Notes: generated from the letters alone by a model not told the origin. 64,000 nucleotides of DNA from Amoebidium appalachense (GCA_963693365.1 CAVNZM010000004.1:992001-1056000); one strand, 5' to 3'; positions 11,680 through 21,719 are shown, counted from the first letter of the stretch. Made by a program: numbers and translations.

Positions 11680-12430
11680 GTTTGCCCCACCTCCACTACC
11701 ACCAAAAGTAACAGGCATGAGTATTATTGTACGCCTTGTACAAGGCACATATCATATACATTAATGATAGGGCTTTTATGTATAATCTCTGAGTTATCAT
11801 GATAACTCTGACTGTGTTCCGAGGTACTGTAAATCGGCTGACTGGACAAACTGTGTGCGGCGCTGAGCGCCCGTAAGTGCAGCCAACGAGGGGGGTTTAC
11901 ACACTATTTATTGCTGTGGAAACTGGTATACGTCTGGGGATCAGCCTCAATCGACGGCCAGGCTGCGTTTTAAATTTCCAGCAACGACTCAGAGTTTCGT
12001 CATCACAGCTGACATTCCTTCTAACAATAACCAATCCAAACACACCTTTACCTAGAGTATCAGCCAATGAAAGGATCTCTATGAATCGTCATCCCAACTC
12101 TCATCCCAACCAGTCATCACAACTTTATTAGCTGTAGCATACTGGGTTATGTACTTGAGTTCAAGGCTCCCATAAAAAATTCTGAAAAATTTGAGGGAAG
12201 AAAAAAACGCATGTCCCGTTCTAGATAGCCGAAGGAGAAAAATCGGAAAATCGACAGTTTGGTACGTCGGCTGATCGTCATCCCAAATCTACGGCTACCC
12301 CCAACCTCCTAAACTCTATTTGGCTGGACTCCGGCCTATTAAAAAAAGGGAATGTACATATAAATACATTCTAGGTAAGCACTGCATACGCCAATATATT
12401 CAAACAAAATATTAAATATATTCTGTGTAT
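11680..12430. other. AT-richer region between divergent loci, no gene supported
   Basis: Unlike its neighbours this stretch has little simple repeat and lower GC. An 84-codon open stretch at 11877-12131 (plus) starts with GTG, has no recognisable motif and is not called. The region would hold the promoter of the minus-strand LRR gene; no TATA box was recognised close to 11661. Confidence 0.5.
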
Positions 12431-12437
12431 GCAATAC

Positions 12438-12716
12438 CTAAGAACAGAGACTGCATAAAAACACATTTGTACGTGTGAGGGCGGGGGGGGGGGGGGGGGG
12501 GGGGGGGGGAGAGGAGGGAGGGTGGGGGGGGGGGGGGGGGGGTTGTGGGCGGAGGGGGGGGGAGGGGGGGGGGGGGGGGGGGTTGGTCATTGTGTTCATA
12601 GAAGCTAGTTCTAGTGCACGTTGTTCCTTCTGTAAGTCAGAAATGATTGCATCTTGTGAGGCCAACCTCTGCTCCAGTAGTTGGACTAGTTGCTGCAACT
12701 GTAAGTTGTCAGACAT
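12438..12716 (-). CDS. Coiled-coil ORF start, unidentified (possible retroelement gag remnant)
   Basis: ATG at 12716 opens a frame beginning MSDNLQLQQLVQLLEQRL and continuing with heptad leucines for about 45 residues (predicted coiled coil), then running into a poly(C)-derived polyproline tract where the reading becomes uninformative. A TATA box (TATATAA, minus strand, about 12829-12836) lies about 113 bp upstream, a plausible promoter. Short coiled-coil starts like this occur at the beginning of retroelement gag genes, but no pol motif follows, so the identity is open. It lies between the two divergent LRR loci. Confidence 0.35.
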   Translation of the reverse strand: MSDNLQLQQLVQLLEQRLASQDAIISDLQKEQRALELASMNTMTNPPPPPPSPPLRPQPPPPPPHPPSSPPPPPPPPPALTRTNVFLCSLCS

Positions 12717-12827
12717 AGTGTCGTGTATGATGGGTAACTAGTCTATGTGTTTTGTGCACTGAAAACGACAGTAGAAAAGTGTAAATCAAACGTTCTGCTT
12801 CCCGTGTTTGTGACATGGGAGGCACTG

Positions 12828-12838
12828 CTTTATATAGT
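12828..12838 (-). promoter_or_regulatory. Candidate TATA box for the coiled-coil ORF
   Basis: ACTATATAAAG on the minus strand, about 113 bp upstream of the ATG at 12716. Position fits a core promoter; no other element was recognised. Confidence 0.4.
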
Positions 12839-12839
12839 C

Positions 12840-13428
12840 GTTGGCCACCTCATGGTGGCCTCGTGTGCACCCTGGTGGTGGGCCATGTACAGCATGGCCG
12901 AAAAGAGAGCACAATGAAAACAAGTCGTTAAAGATATAAAAGTTAACTGTGCACGTTGAGTGGCTAGTTAACTTGCACTAAAGCACACAAATAAACGTGT
13001 TTAACACACCAATTGCAGTTAAACGTAAATCTTACTTCACACAACTAAAAATATTCTGAGAATATCCGGGAATAAAGCACACTACCACTCTTAGAATAGA
13101 ATCCTGTGGCAAATATAGACATGACATCATCTGAACCGGGAATATTAATTAATGAGCACAATTAGCACGTTGCTAGTGAAGCTCGTCATTGGTACAGTTT
13201 TGGCTCAAACATATAACTACCATATATGAATATGACCGTAAACAAAAGCTGTCGAGTGAGTGTTGAAACAATTATTCAATTGCTCAGAAACTTTCTCTAA
13301 CAGACATTGCTAGCCGGGAGTACCAGTGTACTCCAACACATGCGTGCAGCGTGCAAACCAACACACTTGGCAACCGAAGGTTTGAGCCCCGGGTGTCTTT
13401 TCACCCTCCCACAACATTTAACATAACA
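12840..13428. other. AT-rich intergenic sequence, nothing recognised
   Basis: Unique, AT-rich, with no ORF of note and no simple repeat. It probably contains the upstream region of the plus-strand gene that starts at 13429. Confidence 0.5.
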
Positions 13429-13847
13429 ATGGCCTCAGCCACAGAGGAAGATACCCAGAAACCCAAAAACTGTACTCCCTACCGAGCTAACGAAATATAT
13501 GTTAATGGGGGGATTCCTCCCTAGTAACCTAGTTTACATCGCAAACACCAAAATTGCTGACCTGGCCGCAACTATTGCGTCTGCGTGTCCTGCGGATCCA
13601 GATGATGGATATAATAAATTGAAAGTTCAGCTAAAAAATGTCAAGGTGTGCAGTCTACCCCTTCTTACACCTTTTCTTTTTCTCTTGCCTAAAAGAATTT
13701 AGTAAAAAATGTTTCTCGAGAAACAGTTACTATAATAATTAATATTGTTGCATTTCGCAATATGTTTTGTTTTTTGCACGAGCCGTTCTTTTCCAGGTCT
13801 TTGTTTTTGTGCTTTTCTCTATTGGCCTCCCAGTGATGTACATGTTG
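13429..13847 (+). CDS. 5' exons of an unidentified membrane protein, truncated by the DIRS insertion intron
   Basis: ATG at 13429 starts MASATEEDTQKPKNCTPYRA; the frame breaks at a G6 run (13507-13512) and resumes one base shifted as LPSNLVYIANTKIADLAATI up to a GT donor after 13645. Removing one G restores a single frame. A second exon 13797-13847 (flanked by TTCCAG and GTAAGT) joins in phase 0 and encodes VFVFVLFSIGLPVMYML, a membrane segment. The next intron holds the DIRS element. Whether these exons belong to the LRR exons from 19758 on is not settled: the phases (0, then 1) do not match. The protein family was not recognised. Confidence 0.45.
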
Positions 13848-14065
13848 GTAAGTATACAATGAAGGTCCAATGTACGTGGGTGCTTGCGTGGGTGCGTGTG
13901 ACACCAGAGTGTGTGTGCCGCTGTGTGTATGTGTGTGTGCGTGCACGCCGCGTCCCTAGAATCGATTTCTCGCTGGCGCAGGTGCACACGTTCGTGTGGG
14001 TGCCATGCTCCGTCTTTCTCTCTCTGTGCGTTTTGGTGCGTGCGTGCGGCGCGCACGTGTGTGTG

Positions 14066-14198
<133 letters not shown>

Positions 14199-14547
14199 GG
14201 TTTTATTTGTGGAAATTATTGACATAAATATTTTTCTGGGTAAACACGTAGGATGGGTGTTCGGTACCAACATAACAATGTAGGCTTCATTTCGTGTTTT
14301 AGCAGTTAGCGGTTGGCTGCCCGCACACGGGCACCTATTAGCCAGTCAAAACATCAGATACCACAGATCACTAGACCGAGTTATGATTGGCTCGGATCAG
14401 ATTTCACATATCACTAGATCGATTTTTGATTGGCTCAGATCGGTAGGCTTAGGTATATAAGCACGACAGTTTTTAGCAGATCAGCAAGCTACAAACACAT
14501 CTTCTGTGTTTAGCATCCACAGCCTTACAGCTATATATTCCTTTTCA
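14199..14547 (+). repeat. DIRS-element repeat A1 (left terminal)
   Basis: The 349-bp copy matches 19068-19416. It contains two internal subrepeats about 46 bp apart (ATCACTAGAYCGA... TGATTGGCTC) and the TATA box below. Confidence 0.95.
14454..14460 (+). promoter_or_regulatory. TATA box in DIRS repeat A1
   Basis: TATATAA about 118 bp upstream of the gag ATG (14578), preceded by two ATTGG (inverted CCAAT) boxes near 14387 and 14428 inside the subrepeats. This is the likely element promoter; the same set recurs in A2. Confidence 0.55.
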
Positions 14548-14577
14548 TTCTCCCTATCTTTCCCTACGCCGGTCAGC

Positions 14578-15747
14578 ATGCCGCCGAAAAAGCGCCAGGC
14601 CTCAGCCGCCGCCCCTGCCGCGGCACCTAAGCGCCTGACCCGCAGCGACCTCCGCCACAGGCTGACCAACGCTCCCGCGGACACTGACGCGCCTCCAGCG
14701 GCCCATACCACCACGGACCCGGACCCGCCGGCTACTCTCCCCTCCACTCCTGAAGTCCCCCCTCAGGCCCCGCCGTCCCCGCAGATGACTTCTCAAGACG
14801 CCGTCCTGGCCGCCCTCACCGCCATCAGCACCCAGATGGCTGGCGTCCTGGCTGCTCTCACCAACCGCGACCCTCCCGCGCCCCCCGCCGCGCCCTCCAC
14901 ACCCGGGGAGGTTTCCCCGGGGCTGCATCTCGGCCCTGACCTAGACCTACCTGCCCTGCCCGCGCCCCCCATCACAGGTGAGAACACTGGCGACATTCAG
15001 CCGGGCACACTCCCGCTTCCCCCCGCGGATGTGCTGGCAGATTTGCGCGCCAATCGTTTCGTCGACCTGTATAAGTTCACCCCCGCCGCCCTCCTGGCCC
15101 CATCCAAGAAAGGTCAGCATCTGCGCATGGCCGACGACGGCAGCATCGAGACTTTTCGCCAAGACAAACCCGTTCCCCTGCGTTCACTCGTCATTTGGAT
15201 CCAAGCTTGGACCCATTACATGGCCGCCAAGCACCACCTCGGCCTCCCCACGGACAAAGACGTACTTTGGACTCAGCACATCACTCGCCTCAGCACCCGA
15301 TACCCGTGGGCCCAGATCCACAACTATGACGTATACGCCCGCACCGTTGCCCACCAGCAGGGTCGGGCTCCGATCGAGTGTCCCAACCTGCTCGCCCAAC
15401 TCCACCAGGATCTCCTCCTGCCACCCACTCTGCTCATCCCGGACGCATGTCAGCGCTGTGGCTTCCCCGACCACCCCAGCGCAGCCTGCCCCATGTACCC
15501 CAAGCCCGGCTGTGGTCTTGACGGCTTTAAGCCGCCCCACAAGCCCGGCGGGGGTCAAACCCCTAACCGCCCTGGCCCGCAACCCGGCCCGGCAAAACCG
15601 GCCCGACCCGTGGATCTACCCGCGACGCACTGCAGGAATTTCCACATTAACGGTCGGTCCTGCGCTAAGCAGCCCTGCCCCTTCTCCCACGTGTGCCCGC
15701 TCTGCTCTGGCACACACCCCCGCAAAGACTGCAAGCACAATGCCTAG
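14578..15747 (+). CDS. DIRS element gag-like protein with zinc-knuckle-like cysteines
   Basis: The ORF has 389 codons from ATG 14578. The N-terminus is basic then Pro/Ala/Thr-rich and disordered. The middle has a conserved-looking helical part (WIQAWTHYMAAKHHLGLP). The C-terminus has Cys/His clusters: CQRCGFPDHPSAACP near residue 290, then HCRNFHINGRSC and CPLCSGTHPRKDC at the end. It resembles gag-like ORF1 proteins of DIRS-order elements, presumably binding the element RNA. It is followed by about 450 bp of C-rich sequence before the pol frame. Confidence 0.85.
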   Translation: MPPKKRQASAAAPAAAPKRLTRSDLRHRLTNAPADTDAPPAAHTTTDPDPPATLPSTPEVPPQAPPSPQMTSQDAVLAALTAISTQMAGVLAALTNRDPPAPPAAPSTPGEVSPGLHLGPDLDLPALPAPPITGENTGDIQPGTLPLPPADVLADLRANRFVDLYKFTPAALLAPSKKGQHLRMADDGSIETFRQDKPVPLRSLVIWIQAWTHYMAAKHHLGLPTDKDVLWTQHITRLSTRYPWAQIHNYDVYARTVAHQQGRAPIECPNLLAQLHQDLLLPPTLLIPDACQRCGFPDHPSAACPMYPKPGCGLDGFKPPHKPGGGQTPNRPGPQPGPAKPARPVDLPATHCRNFHINGRSCAKQPCPFSHVCPLCSGTHPRKDCKHNA

Positions 15748-16144
15748 TCTTCGCGCACACCCACACACACAGCTAGAACATAGGGGTTAGGAGCTAGGAC
15801 ACACGAGTACAGGGAAACGGAGCTCGGGAGAACGGGCCAATAGGGCTGAGTACAAAATTTCGCAGGCCAACTACGGCGCCCGCGCGCGTCAAGAATAAAT
15901 GTCCCTACACAAAGACGTTTATTCTGGCCACTGCACATAATTTTACTCCCCCCCCCCATCCCACGAGCCTCCCCCCCCCCCCCTTACACTCACCTAGCAC
16001 TCCCTCCCCCCCCCCCTTCTTCTACCTCTGTGTCCGCCCACACCCCCGCGTGCTCGGGCACATTCCCCTGCACAGGGCCCCGCTGCCCTCCCTGCCCACC
16101 CTCACTTGGGCCCAGCTGCCCTACTCTAACCCCCCGGGGCCCTG

Positions 16145-16182
<38 letters not shown>

Positions 16183-16213
16183 CTGCCGGGATCTCCCCAA
16201 GGGTACACCACCC
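15748..16213 (+). other. C-rich spacer between gag-like and pol frames of the DIRS element
   Basis: It contains several poly(C) runs (about 15946-15955, 15972-15984, 16008-16017, 16150-16182). The pol frame is open upstream of 16214 through the last C-run, so its real start (or a frameshift from an upstream frame) could lie here. Confidence 0.6.
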
Positions 16214-17866
16214 TTGCTAACCACCCCCTTCCCCCGAGGCTCAGACCCGGAGGCCCGCCCGCTGCCCCAGCACCACATTGACACCTCCCGCCTCCGGGAA
16301 CTGCTGGCCTCCTACCCGGACCAACCATTCGCCGCACAACTCCTCCACGATGTCGAATTCGGCGTCGACATCGGCTATCGCGGCCCCTCCACCTCTCGGG
16401 TGGGCCCCAACCTACCCACCACCCCGGAGGCAGCTGCCGCTATCACGGTGGATATTGCCAAAGAAGTCGCCCTCGGCCACCTGCGCGGCCCCCTCTCCCC
16501 GGCCCAATTCTTTGACGAATTTCCGGTCCACCGCTCCTCCCCCATCGGCGCCGTTACCAAGAAAGGGAACCCCCCCAAGTACCGTCGAATCCACCACCTC
16601 TCCTGGCCCCGGGGTAGCAGTGTCAATGACAGCATCACCTACCCCGACGAACTTCAGTACATTCGCGCCCGGGATGTCACCCAACTCATTCTCGACGCAG
16701 GCCCCGGCTGCTACATGGCCGTGGCAGATGTGCAGGCTGCCTTCCGGCACATGCCCATCCGACCGGAAGACCACCACTTAATGGCATTCAAATGGCAAGG
16801 GCATTTTTACGTTGAAACCAGACTGCCCTTCGGCCTGAAATCTAGCCCAGCCATCTGGGAACGGATCGCGGCCACCCTACAGTGGCTGGCACACCAGCAC
16901 GGTATTACCCTCATCCGCCACTACGTAGACGACTGGATTATAGTCGCCCCCACACAAGAGCAGTGCCAACGTCACCTATCCACCTTCCTGCAACTCTGCC
17001 GAGAGCTGCACATTGCCATCTCCGAAGACAAGATGCAGGGCCCGGCTACCCGTGTCGTCTTCATCGGTATCGAATTCGACTCCATCGCCATGGAGGCACG
17101 AATCCCGGCTTCCAAGCTCTCGGACCTACTCGACCTCACTTCCCACCCAAAGCCCACCATCACCATTCGGGACCTCCAGTCCCTCCTCGGCAAACTCACC
17201 TGGTGTGCCCAGCTGGTTCCCCCCGGGAGGGCCTTCTCCCAGCGCCTATGGGCCCTTCTCCGGACCCACCCACACCTTGCCGGCCACCACCACATACGAC
17301 TGACTGCTGCCGCCCGGGCCGACATAGCCGAATGGCACCAGTTCCTCACATCATGGAATGGGGTGCACCTCATCACACCCCCCACATACACCACCCTGGC
17401 CACTGATGCTGCCGGATCGGTGGGTCTAGGAGGCCACTGGCTCGACCAATGGTTCTTCATGCCCTGGTCCCCCTCCACCCAAGCCCTCTATGCTCATGAG
17501 GGTAAACTCGGTTCTTCCGTCATCGAACTCCTGGCCATCGCAGCCGCCGTGGCCCTCTGGGCCCCCTCCTGGTCCACCCACCATGTCCGTATTTTATGCG
17601 ACAACACGGGTGCTGTGTCTGACCTGCACTCCCGGTCTTCCCCCCACCCCGTGATGGCCAAACTTATTCGGTTCATCACCCGCATGGAAATGCAATACCA
17701 ATTTACGTTACAGGCATCCTACCTACCAGGACCCCTCAACCATCTGGCCGATGCCATTTCTCGTAACCAACTTCCCCGGGCCCGACGACTCCGACCTTCC
17801 CTGCAACCGGAGCCCTGCCCCTTCCCCTCCTGGGTCCACGAGTTCCTATCCCTTCCCTTGGGCTAA
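16214..17866 (+). CDS. DIRS element reverse transcriptase-RNase H
   Basis: This is an open frame of about 550 codons. RT motifs: YRRIHHLSWPRGSSVND, YMAVADVQAAFRHMPI, TRLPFGLKSSPAIWE and the catalytic YVDD (codons near 16921-16935). RNase H follows with ATDAAGSVGLGGHW, IELLAIAAAVALW and ILCDNTGAV, supplying the acidic residues. No in-frame ATG stands at the start, so initiation is unclear. Like other DIRS RTs it is closest in layout to LTR-type RTs and lacks an integrase. Its end overlaps the recombinase ORF by about 115 bp. Confidence 0.93.
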   Translation: MLTTPFPRGSDPEARPLPQHHIDTSRLRELLASYPDQPFAAQLLHDVEFGVDIGYRGPSTSRVGPNLPTTPEAAAAITVDIAKEVALGHLRGPLSPAQFFDEFPVHRSSPIGAVTKKGNPPKYRRIHHLSWPRGSSVNDSITYPDELQYIRARDVTQLILDAGPGCYMAVADVQAAFRHMPIRPEDHHLMAFKWQGHFYVETRLPFGLKSSPAIWERIAATLQWLAHQHGITLIRHYVDDWIIVAPTQEQCQRHLSTFLQLCRELHIAISEDKMQGPATRVVFIGIEFDSIAMEARIPASKLSDLLDLTSHPKPTITIRDLQSLLGKLTWCAQLVPPGRAFSQRLWALLRTHPHLAGHHHIRLTAAARADIAEWHQFLTSWNGVHLITPPTYTTLATDAAGSVGLGGHWLDQWFFMPWSPSTQALYAHEGKLGSSVIELLAIAAAVALWAPSWSTHHVRILCDNTGAVSDLHSRSSPHPVMAKLIRFITRMEMQYQFTLQASYLPGPLNHLADAISRNQLPRARRLRPSLQPEPCPFPSWVHEFLSLPLG

Positions 17867-18950
17867 CCCCCCCCCCCCCCCCCCCCCAGATCTCCCGTTC
17901 CGGAGCAACACTGGCAGATTGGCCCCCCACTTTGCTCCGGCCGAGCTGCTTCGAGCCACCACTACCCTGCAGGAATGCCAGGCCCTGAGTCTCAACCTCG
18001 ACTCTCGGGCCTTTTACTCCCGGGTGCAAAAAGTGTTCATCGATTTCTGTGTGGCATCTCGGCTGCAATCCTCCTCCGGGTCCTCCCTCCCGGCCTCCCC
18101 ACACACCGTGCAACTTTTTCTCGCCTGGTGTGCCCAACGAGGGGTACAGGCCTCTTCCTTAACCGGCTACAATTCGGCCATCACTAGGCTCCACCTCGAC
18201 ATGGGCCTCCCTGCTCCCTACCCCCACGACAAGTCTCTGGCCTGGTTCCTACGGGGGGTGGGCCGATGGCAGCTTTCTCACAACATCCGACCCCGCTCAT
18301 CCACCAGGGAACCCCTCCTCCCCTCCCACCTCCGCCTACTCCATGGCCAGTGCCCCACCAAGGCCTCCTCGGCCAATCTCCGGCTATGGACGGCCCTCAT
18401 CGTCGGTTTCTGTGGTCTCCTCCGTTCAGGGGAATTTACCTCCAAGACCCTGACTTCTTTCGACCCGTCCCGTCACGTTAAACGGAAGGACGTGACCTTC
18501 AGCTACACCCCCACCGGTACTTTGTCCCATGCCACCCTCCACCTGCCAACCTCTAAGACGGATGTACAGGCCCGAGGTGTCAACGTCACCCTAGCTGCCC
18601 TGCCCCTCACCCACTTCTCCCCAGCCCATCTCCTCCGGCAGTTCCTGGATACAACGTCCGGTCAACCCGACGACCCCCTCTTCAGTCTCGGTGGCATCCC
18701 CTACACCAAGAGTGCTTTCTCTGCCGATTTCCGTGCCCTCCTCTCCCGGGCAGGCCTCTCACCCTCCCGGTTTGCCGGACACAGCCTCCGCATCGGGGGG
18801 GCCACAGCACTGGCTGAGGCCGGGGTCGACGACTCCCGGATCAAACAACTCGGCAGGTGGTCCTCCGACTGCTTCCTGATCTATACCCGACTTCGTCCGG
18901 CCTCCATTGCTGCCACCACCACACGTGTATTCGCCTCTATTCTTAAGTGA
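17751..18950 (+). CDS. DIRS element tyrosine recombinase
   Basis: This is a 399-codon ORF from ATG 17751, overlapping the RT-RNase H frame. A C-run (17867-17887) encodes polyproline near residue 40. The catalytic domain shows GFCGLLRSGEF (first Arg), HSLRIGGATALAEAG (HxxR, about residue 343), the LGRWSSD block and the nucleophile in LIYTRL (about residue 378). This replaces integrase: a circular cDNA is recombined into the target, so no target-site duplication is expected. All catalytic residues are present, so the enzyme may be active. Confidence 0.93.
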   Translation: MPFLVTNFPGPDDSDLPCNRSPAPSPPGSTSSYPFPWANPPPPPPPDLPFRSNTGRLAPHFAPAELLRATTTLQECQALSLNLDSRAFYSRVQKVFIDFCVASRLQSSSGSSLPASPHTVQLFLAWCAQRGVQASSLTGYNSAITRLHLDMGLPAPYPHDKSLAWFLRGVGRWQLSHNIRPRSSTREPLLPSHLRLLHGQCPTKASSANLRLWTALIVGFCGLLRSGEFTSKTLTSFDPSRHVKRKDVTFSYTPTGTLSHATLHLPTSKTDVQARGVNVTLAALPLTHFSPAHLLRQFLDTTSGQPDDPLFSLGGIPYTKSAFSADFRALLSRAGLSPSRFAGHSLRIGGATALAEAGVDDSRIKQLGRWSSDCFLIYTRLRPASIAATTTRVFASILK

Positions 18951-18978
18951 AACCTTTGGAGCAAGCATACTGCTCTCG

Positions 18979-19067
18979 TGCCGTGGTTTACAACCATTGC
19001 AGGTTCACTTTCGTCCAAGGGGATGTCCCCCTAGAGGCAACACACGTCCCGGAGTAGTTTTCATAGA
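18979..19067 (+). repeat. DIRS-element repeat B1
   Basis: The 89-bp copy is identical by eye to 19547-19635 and directly abuts A2 at 19068. Confidence 0.93.
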
Positions 19068-19416
19068 GGTTTTATTTGTGGAAATTATTGACATAAATAT
19101 TTTTCTGGGTAAACACGTAGGATGGGTGTTCGGTACCAACATAACCATGTAGGCTTCATTTCGTGTTTTAGCAGTTAGCGGTTGGCTGCCCGCACACGGG
19201 CACCTATTAGCCAGTCAAAACATCAGATACCACAGATCACTAGACCGAGTTATGATTGGCTCGGATCAGATTTCACATATCACTAGATCGATTTTTGATT
19301 GGCTCAGATCGGTAGGCTTAGGTATATAAGCACGACAGTTTTTAGCAGATCAGCAAGCTACAAACACATCTTCTGTGTTTAGCATCCACAGCCTTACAGC
19401 TATATATTCCTTTTCA
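19068..19416 (+). repeat. DIRS-element repeat A2
   Basis: Second copy of A. The 130 bp between A2 and B2 (19417-19546) is unique and holds no ORF. Confidence 0.95.
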
Positions 19417-19546
19417 CCCACCCACCTACACCCACACACAACCCCCATTGATCCACACATACGTGCTGTTTTTTCACGGGGCGAAGACTTCCCCCGTTTT
19501 TTGGGCACATGGACCTCACGGATCAATAAATTGATGACTGGGGGCT

Positions 19547-19635
19547 TGCCGTGGTTTACAACCATTGCAGGTTCACTTTCGTCCAAGGGGATGTCCCCCT
19601 AGAGGCAACACACGTCCCGGAGTAGTTTTCATAGA
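19547..19635 (+). repeat. DIRS-element repeat B2 (right terminus)
   Basis: Second copy of B, followed at once by a short TG repeat, which is the right flank of the target. Confidence 0.93.
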
Positions 19636-19757
19636 TGTGTGTGTGTCCGTTTCAAATGATGTGTGCACGTGTATGTGTGTGTGTGTGTGTGTGTCTGTCT
19701 GTGTTTGTATGTTTGGCTTTCGTTTGTACTAATCTAGCAGTTTACTTGCGCCTACAG

Positions 19758-20238
19758 ATCTTATCATGGGGCGACTCACCTTTCAAGACCAAGAAACCAA
19801 CACACGTATTTACGAGTATCACTATGCAAGGCTGCACTTTTCCTGTGGGGGAAACACCTGCCAATCTCTTCAGGTAAGTTGGGGGGGAGAGGGGGGGGAG
19901 GGCTCTATACGAAAATTACGGTACCCGGGGGCACACCGGGCTTCTGAATAGCTCTTCTGAATATTGAAATAGGTTGCCTTCTACATAGAGCTCTTCATTG
20001 AGAAAAGTGGCGCCATAGTGTTACATGGCAAGAGTGCTTATATGGGATTGTGAATAATGCGGGTTTTCAGGCATGGTTCTATTAGTTAGGTTAACAATTT
20101 CCATCAACAAACGTTTGGTTTCGTGCAACACACATGCAAACAGGTGTCGCAAAATACGGATAGCCGTTATCCGAGTTGATTATCACATGTTGTGATAGGA
20201 ACACCTTCATTATCTTTATCATATTTATTTATTTTTCT

Positions 20239-20274
<36 letters not shown>

Positions 20275-20354
20275 GCGGGAGGGGGAAAGGGGGCGTAAGG
20301 GGGTTTTGACGGGAAGCTTTAACGGTAAGATTCAGTGGCAGACAGTGCTGCTGG

Positions 20355-20385
<31 letters not shown>

Positions 20386-20498
20386 GCCGTTTTCCACAGG
20401 CAGGCAACATCGCTTGAATCACTGGAGCTTACGAATGTGAAGATGAAAAACCCTCTCCCGCCCACTGCCCTGCAAAACGTACCCAACCTAAAGGTACA

Positions 20499-20545
<47 letters not shown>

Positions 20546-20793
20546 AAAAAAGAAAGAAAAAAAAAAAAAGAAAAGAAAGAAAGGAAAGACGCTTCCATTT
20601 TGTCCTCGTGTCAAATAATTTATTATTATTCGGGTTTGTATCCCACTGCCGTTAAAGGCTACTCTGTGTGTGTATGCTTTTACCCCTTTGTGATATTGAA
20701 CCTCGTACTTTGTCACAAATTTTGTTCCCCCCCTCCCCCCCCCCCCCCCCCCCCCCTCTCCCCGCCTCCCCCCCCCCCCCCCCCTCTTTCCCC

Positions 20794-20830
<37 letters not shown>

Positions 20831-21027
20831 TTGCGCCCGGGACACCCTCCCAATCACCCATCCTCCCACCTGATCTTTCACCAATACTGCTACCTCTACC
20901 ATTACGCACAATTCCTTTCTTCTCCCGATCTCCAGATCTCTGGTTTTTGTATATTCGTGACGTTTTGTGTTTTGTCTTCCAATGTCTTCACTTCCATAAC
21001 CCCATCCCTCTAATCATACATATATTA

Positions 21028-21077
<50 letters not shown>

Positions 21078-21650
21078 CGCTGAAAAAAAAAAATGTAGCA
21101 GACACTGTGGATAGATGGCCCAGGAATTCTCCCCCAGTCGAGGGCAGCCTTCTTCTAAACACCACCAACTTGGAAGAGTTGGGAATTTACAACACAGACA
21201 TGCACACTTTCAGCATGGATATGCTATAGCCCCCCTACCGTACCTAGTCAGCCTCATAATCCACGACAACACAAATCTGAGTCATTTGGACCCCGCCCAA
21301 ACGCTGGAATTTCAGGATGTTGCTTTATTTAAAACCCATTTGAGTGCAATAACCTCAGCTGGCTGGATGCTGGGGCTGTGCCCTATATGAGCAGGGGGTT
21401 TGAAGACGACAGTTTGGAATATAATCCGTGGGACTGCTGTGGTTTGCGCGAAGGAATGGTTCAGGTGGGGGATTTATTCCGTGCAAATGTGTTGAAAGTG
21501 TTTCTATATATGTATGTATAAGGAGATGCCATGGTTTGTGAATGATGGTATAATGCACTGCTGTAGCTATGTGGACTCATCTTCTTTTCACCGCGGCCGT
21601 TGCCGCAATGGGCATGTATTTCACTCATTACATCTCGTTACTACTTAACC
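19758..21650 (+). CDS. Leucine-rich-repeat membrane protein exons, frame disrupted
   Basis: Exon 19758-19873 (after CCTACAG, before GTAAGT) encodes LTFQDQETNTRIYEYHY and a CGGNTC pair, like an LRR N-cap. It joins in phase 0 to 20404-20493 (ATSLESLELTNVKMKNPL, then LQNVPNLK). A further coding stretch 21121-21467 carries LRR-like TTNLEELGIYNT, PYLVSLIIHDNTNLSHLDP and a C-cap-like FECNNLSWLDAGAVPYMSRG, ending at a CAG/GTGGGG donor, but these three pieces lie in three different frames. The last piece, about 21575-21650, gives a membrane helix HLLFTAAVAAMGMYFTHY. The locus is therefore a pseudogene, carries assembly indels, or has unrecognised tiny introns. Its relation to 13429-13847 upstream is uncertain. 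Confidence 0.55.
20240..21080. repeat. Poly(G), poly(T), poly(C) and C/A homopolymer tracts
   Basis: Runs at about 20240-20273 (G), 20356-20380 (T), 20500-20535 (C) followed by A-rich, 20726-20830 (C-rich) and 21030-21076 (C). They form the introns between LRR exons 20493 and 21121. Confidence 0.9.
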
Positions 21651-21653
21651 CCC

Positions 21654-21719
<66 letters not shown>

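Larger units (their letters stand above)
14199..19635 (+). mobile_element. DIRS-order tyrosine-recombinase retrotransposon with A1-ORFs-B1-A2-B2 split direct repeats
   Basis: Repeat A (349 bp) occurs at 14199-14547 and 19068-19416 with one visible mismatch (AACAATG/AACCATG). Repeat B (89 bp) occurs at 18979-19067, abutting A2, and at 19547-19635. Between A1 and B1 lie gag-like, RT/RNase H and tyrosine-recombinase ORFs. A1-ORF-B1-A2-B2 is the arrangement of PAT- and Ngaro-like members of the DIRS order, in contrast to the inverted termini of DIRS1. No methyltransferase ORF was seen. The element sits inside a (TG)n tract: about 65 TG units to the left, TGTGTGTG to the right. Near-identical repeats indicate a recent insertion. 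It lies in the putative intron after 13847. Confidence 0.93.

Noticed and set aside
11877-12131. Plus-strand 84-codon ORF
   Set aside because: Begins with GTG, no motif, no splice or promoter support.
15748-16213. SGNH hydrolase or methyltransferase ORF in the DIRS element
   Set aside because: No such frame or motif was found between or after the three ORFs.
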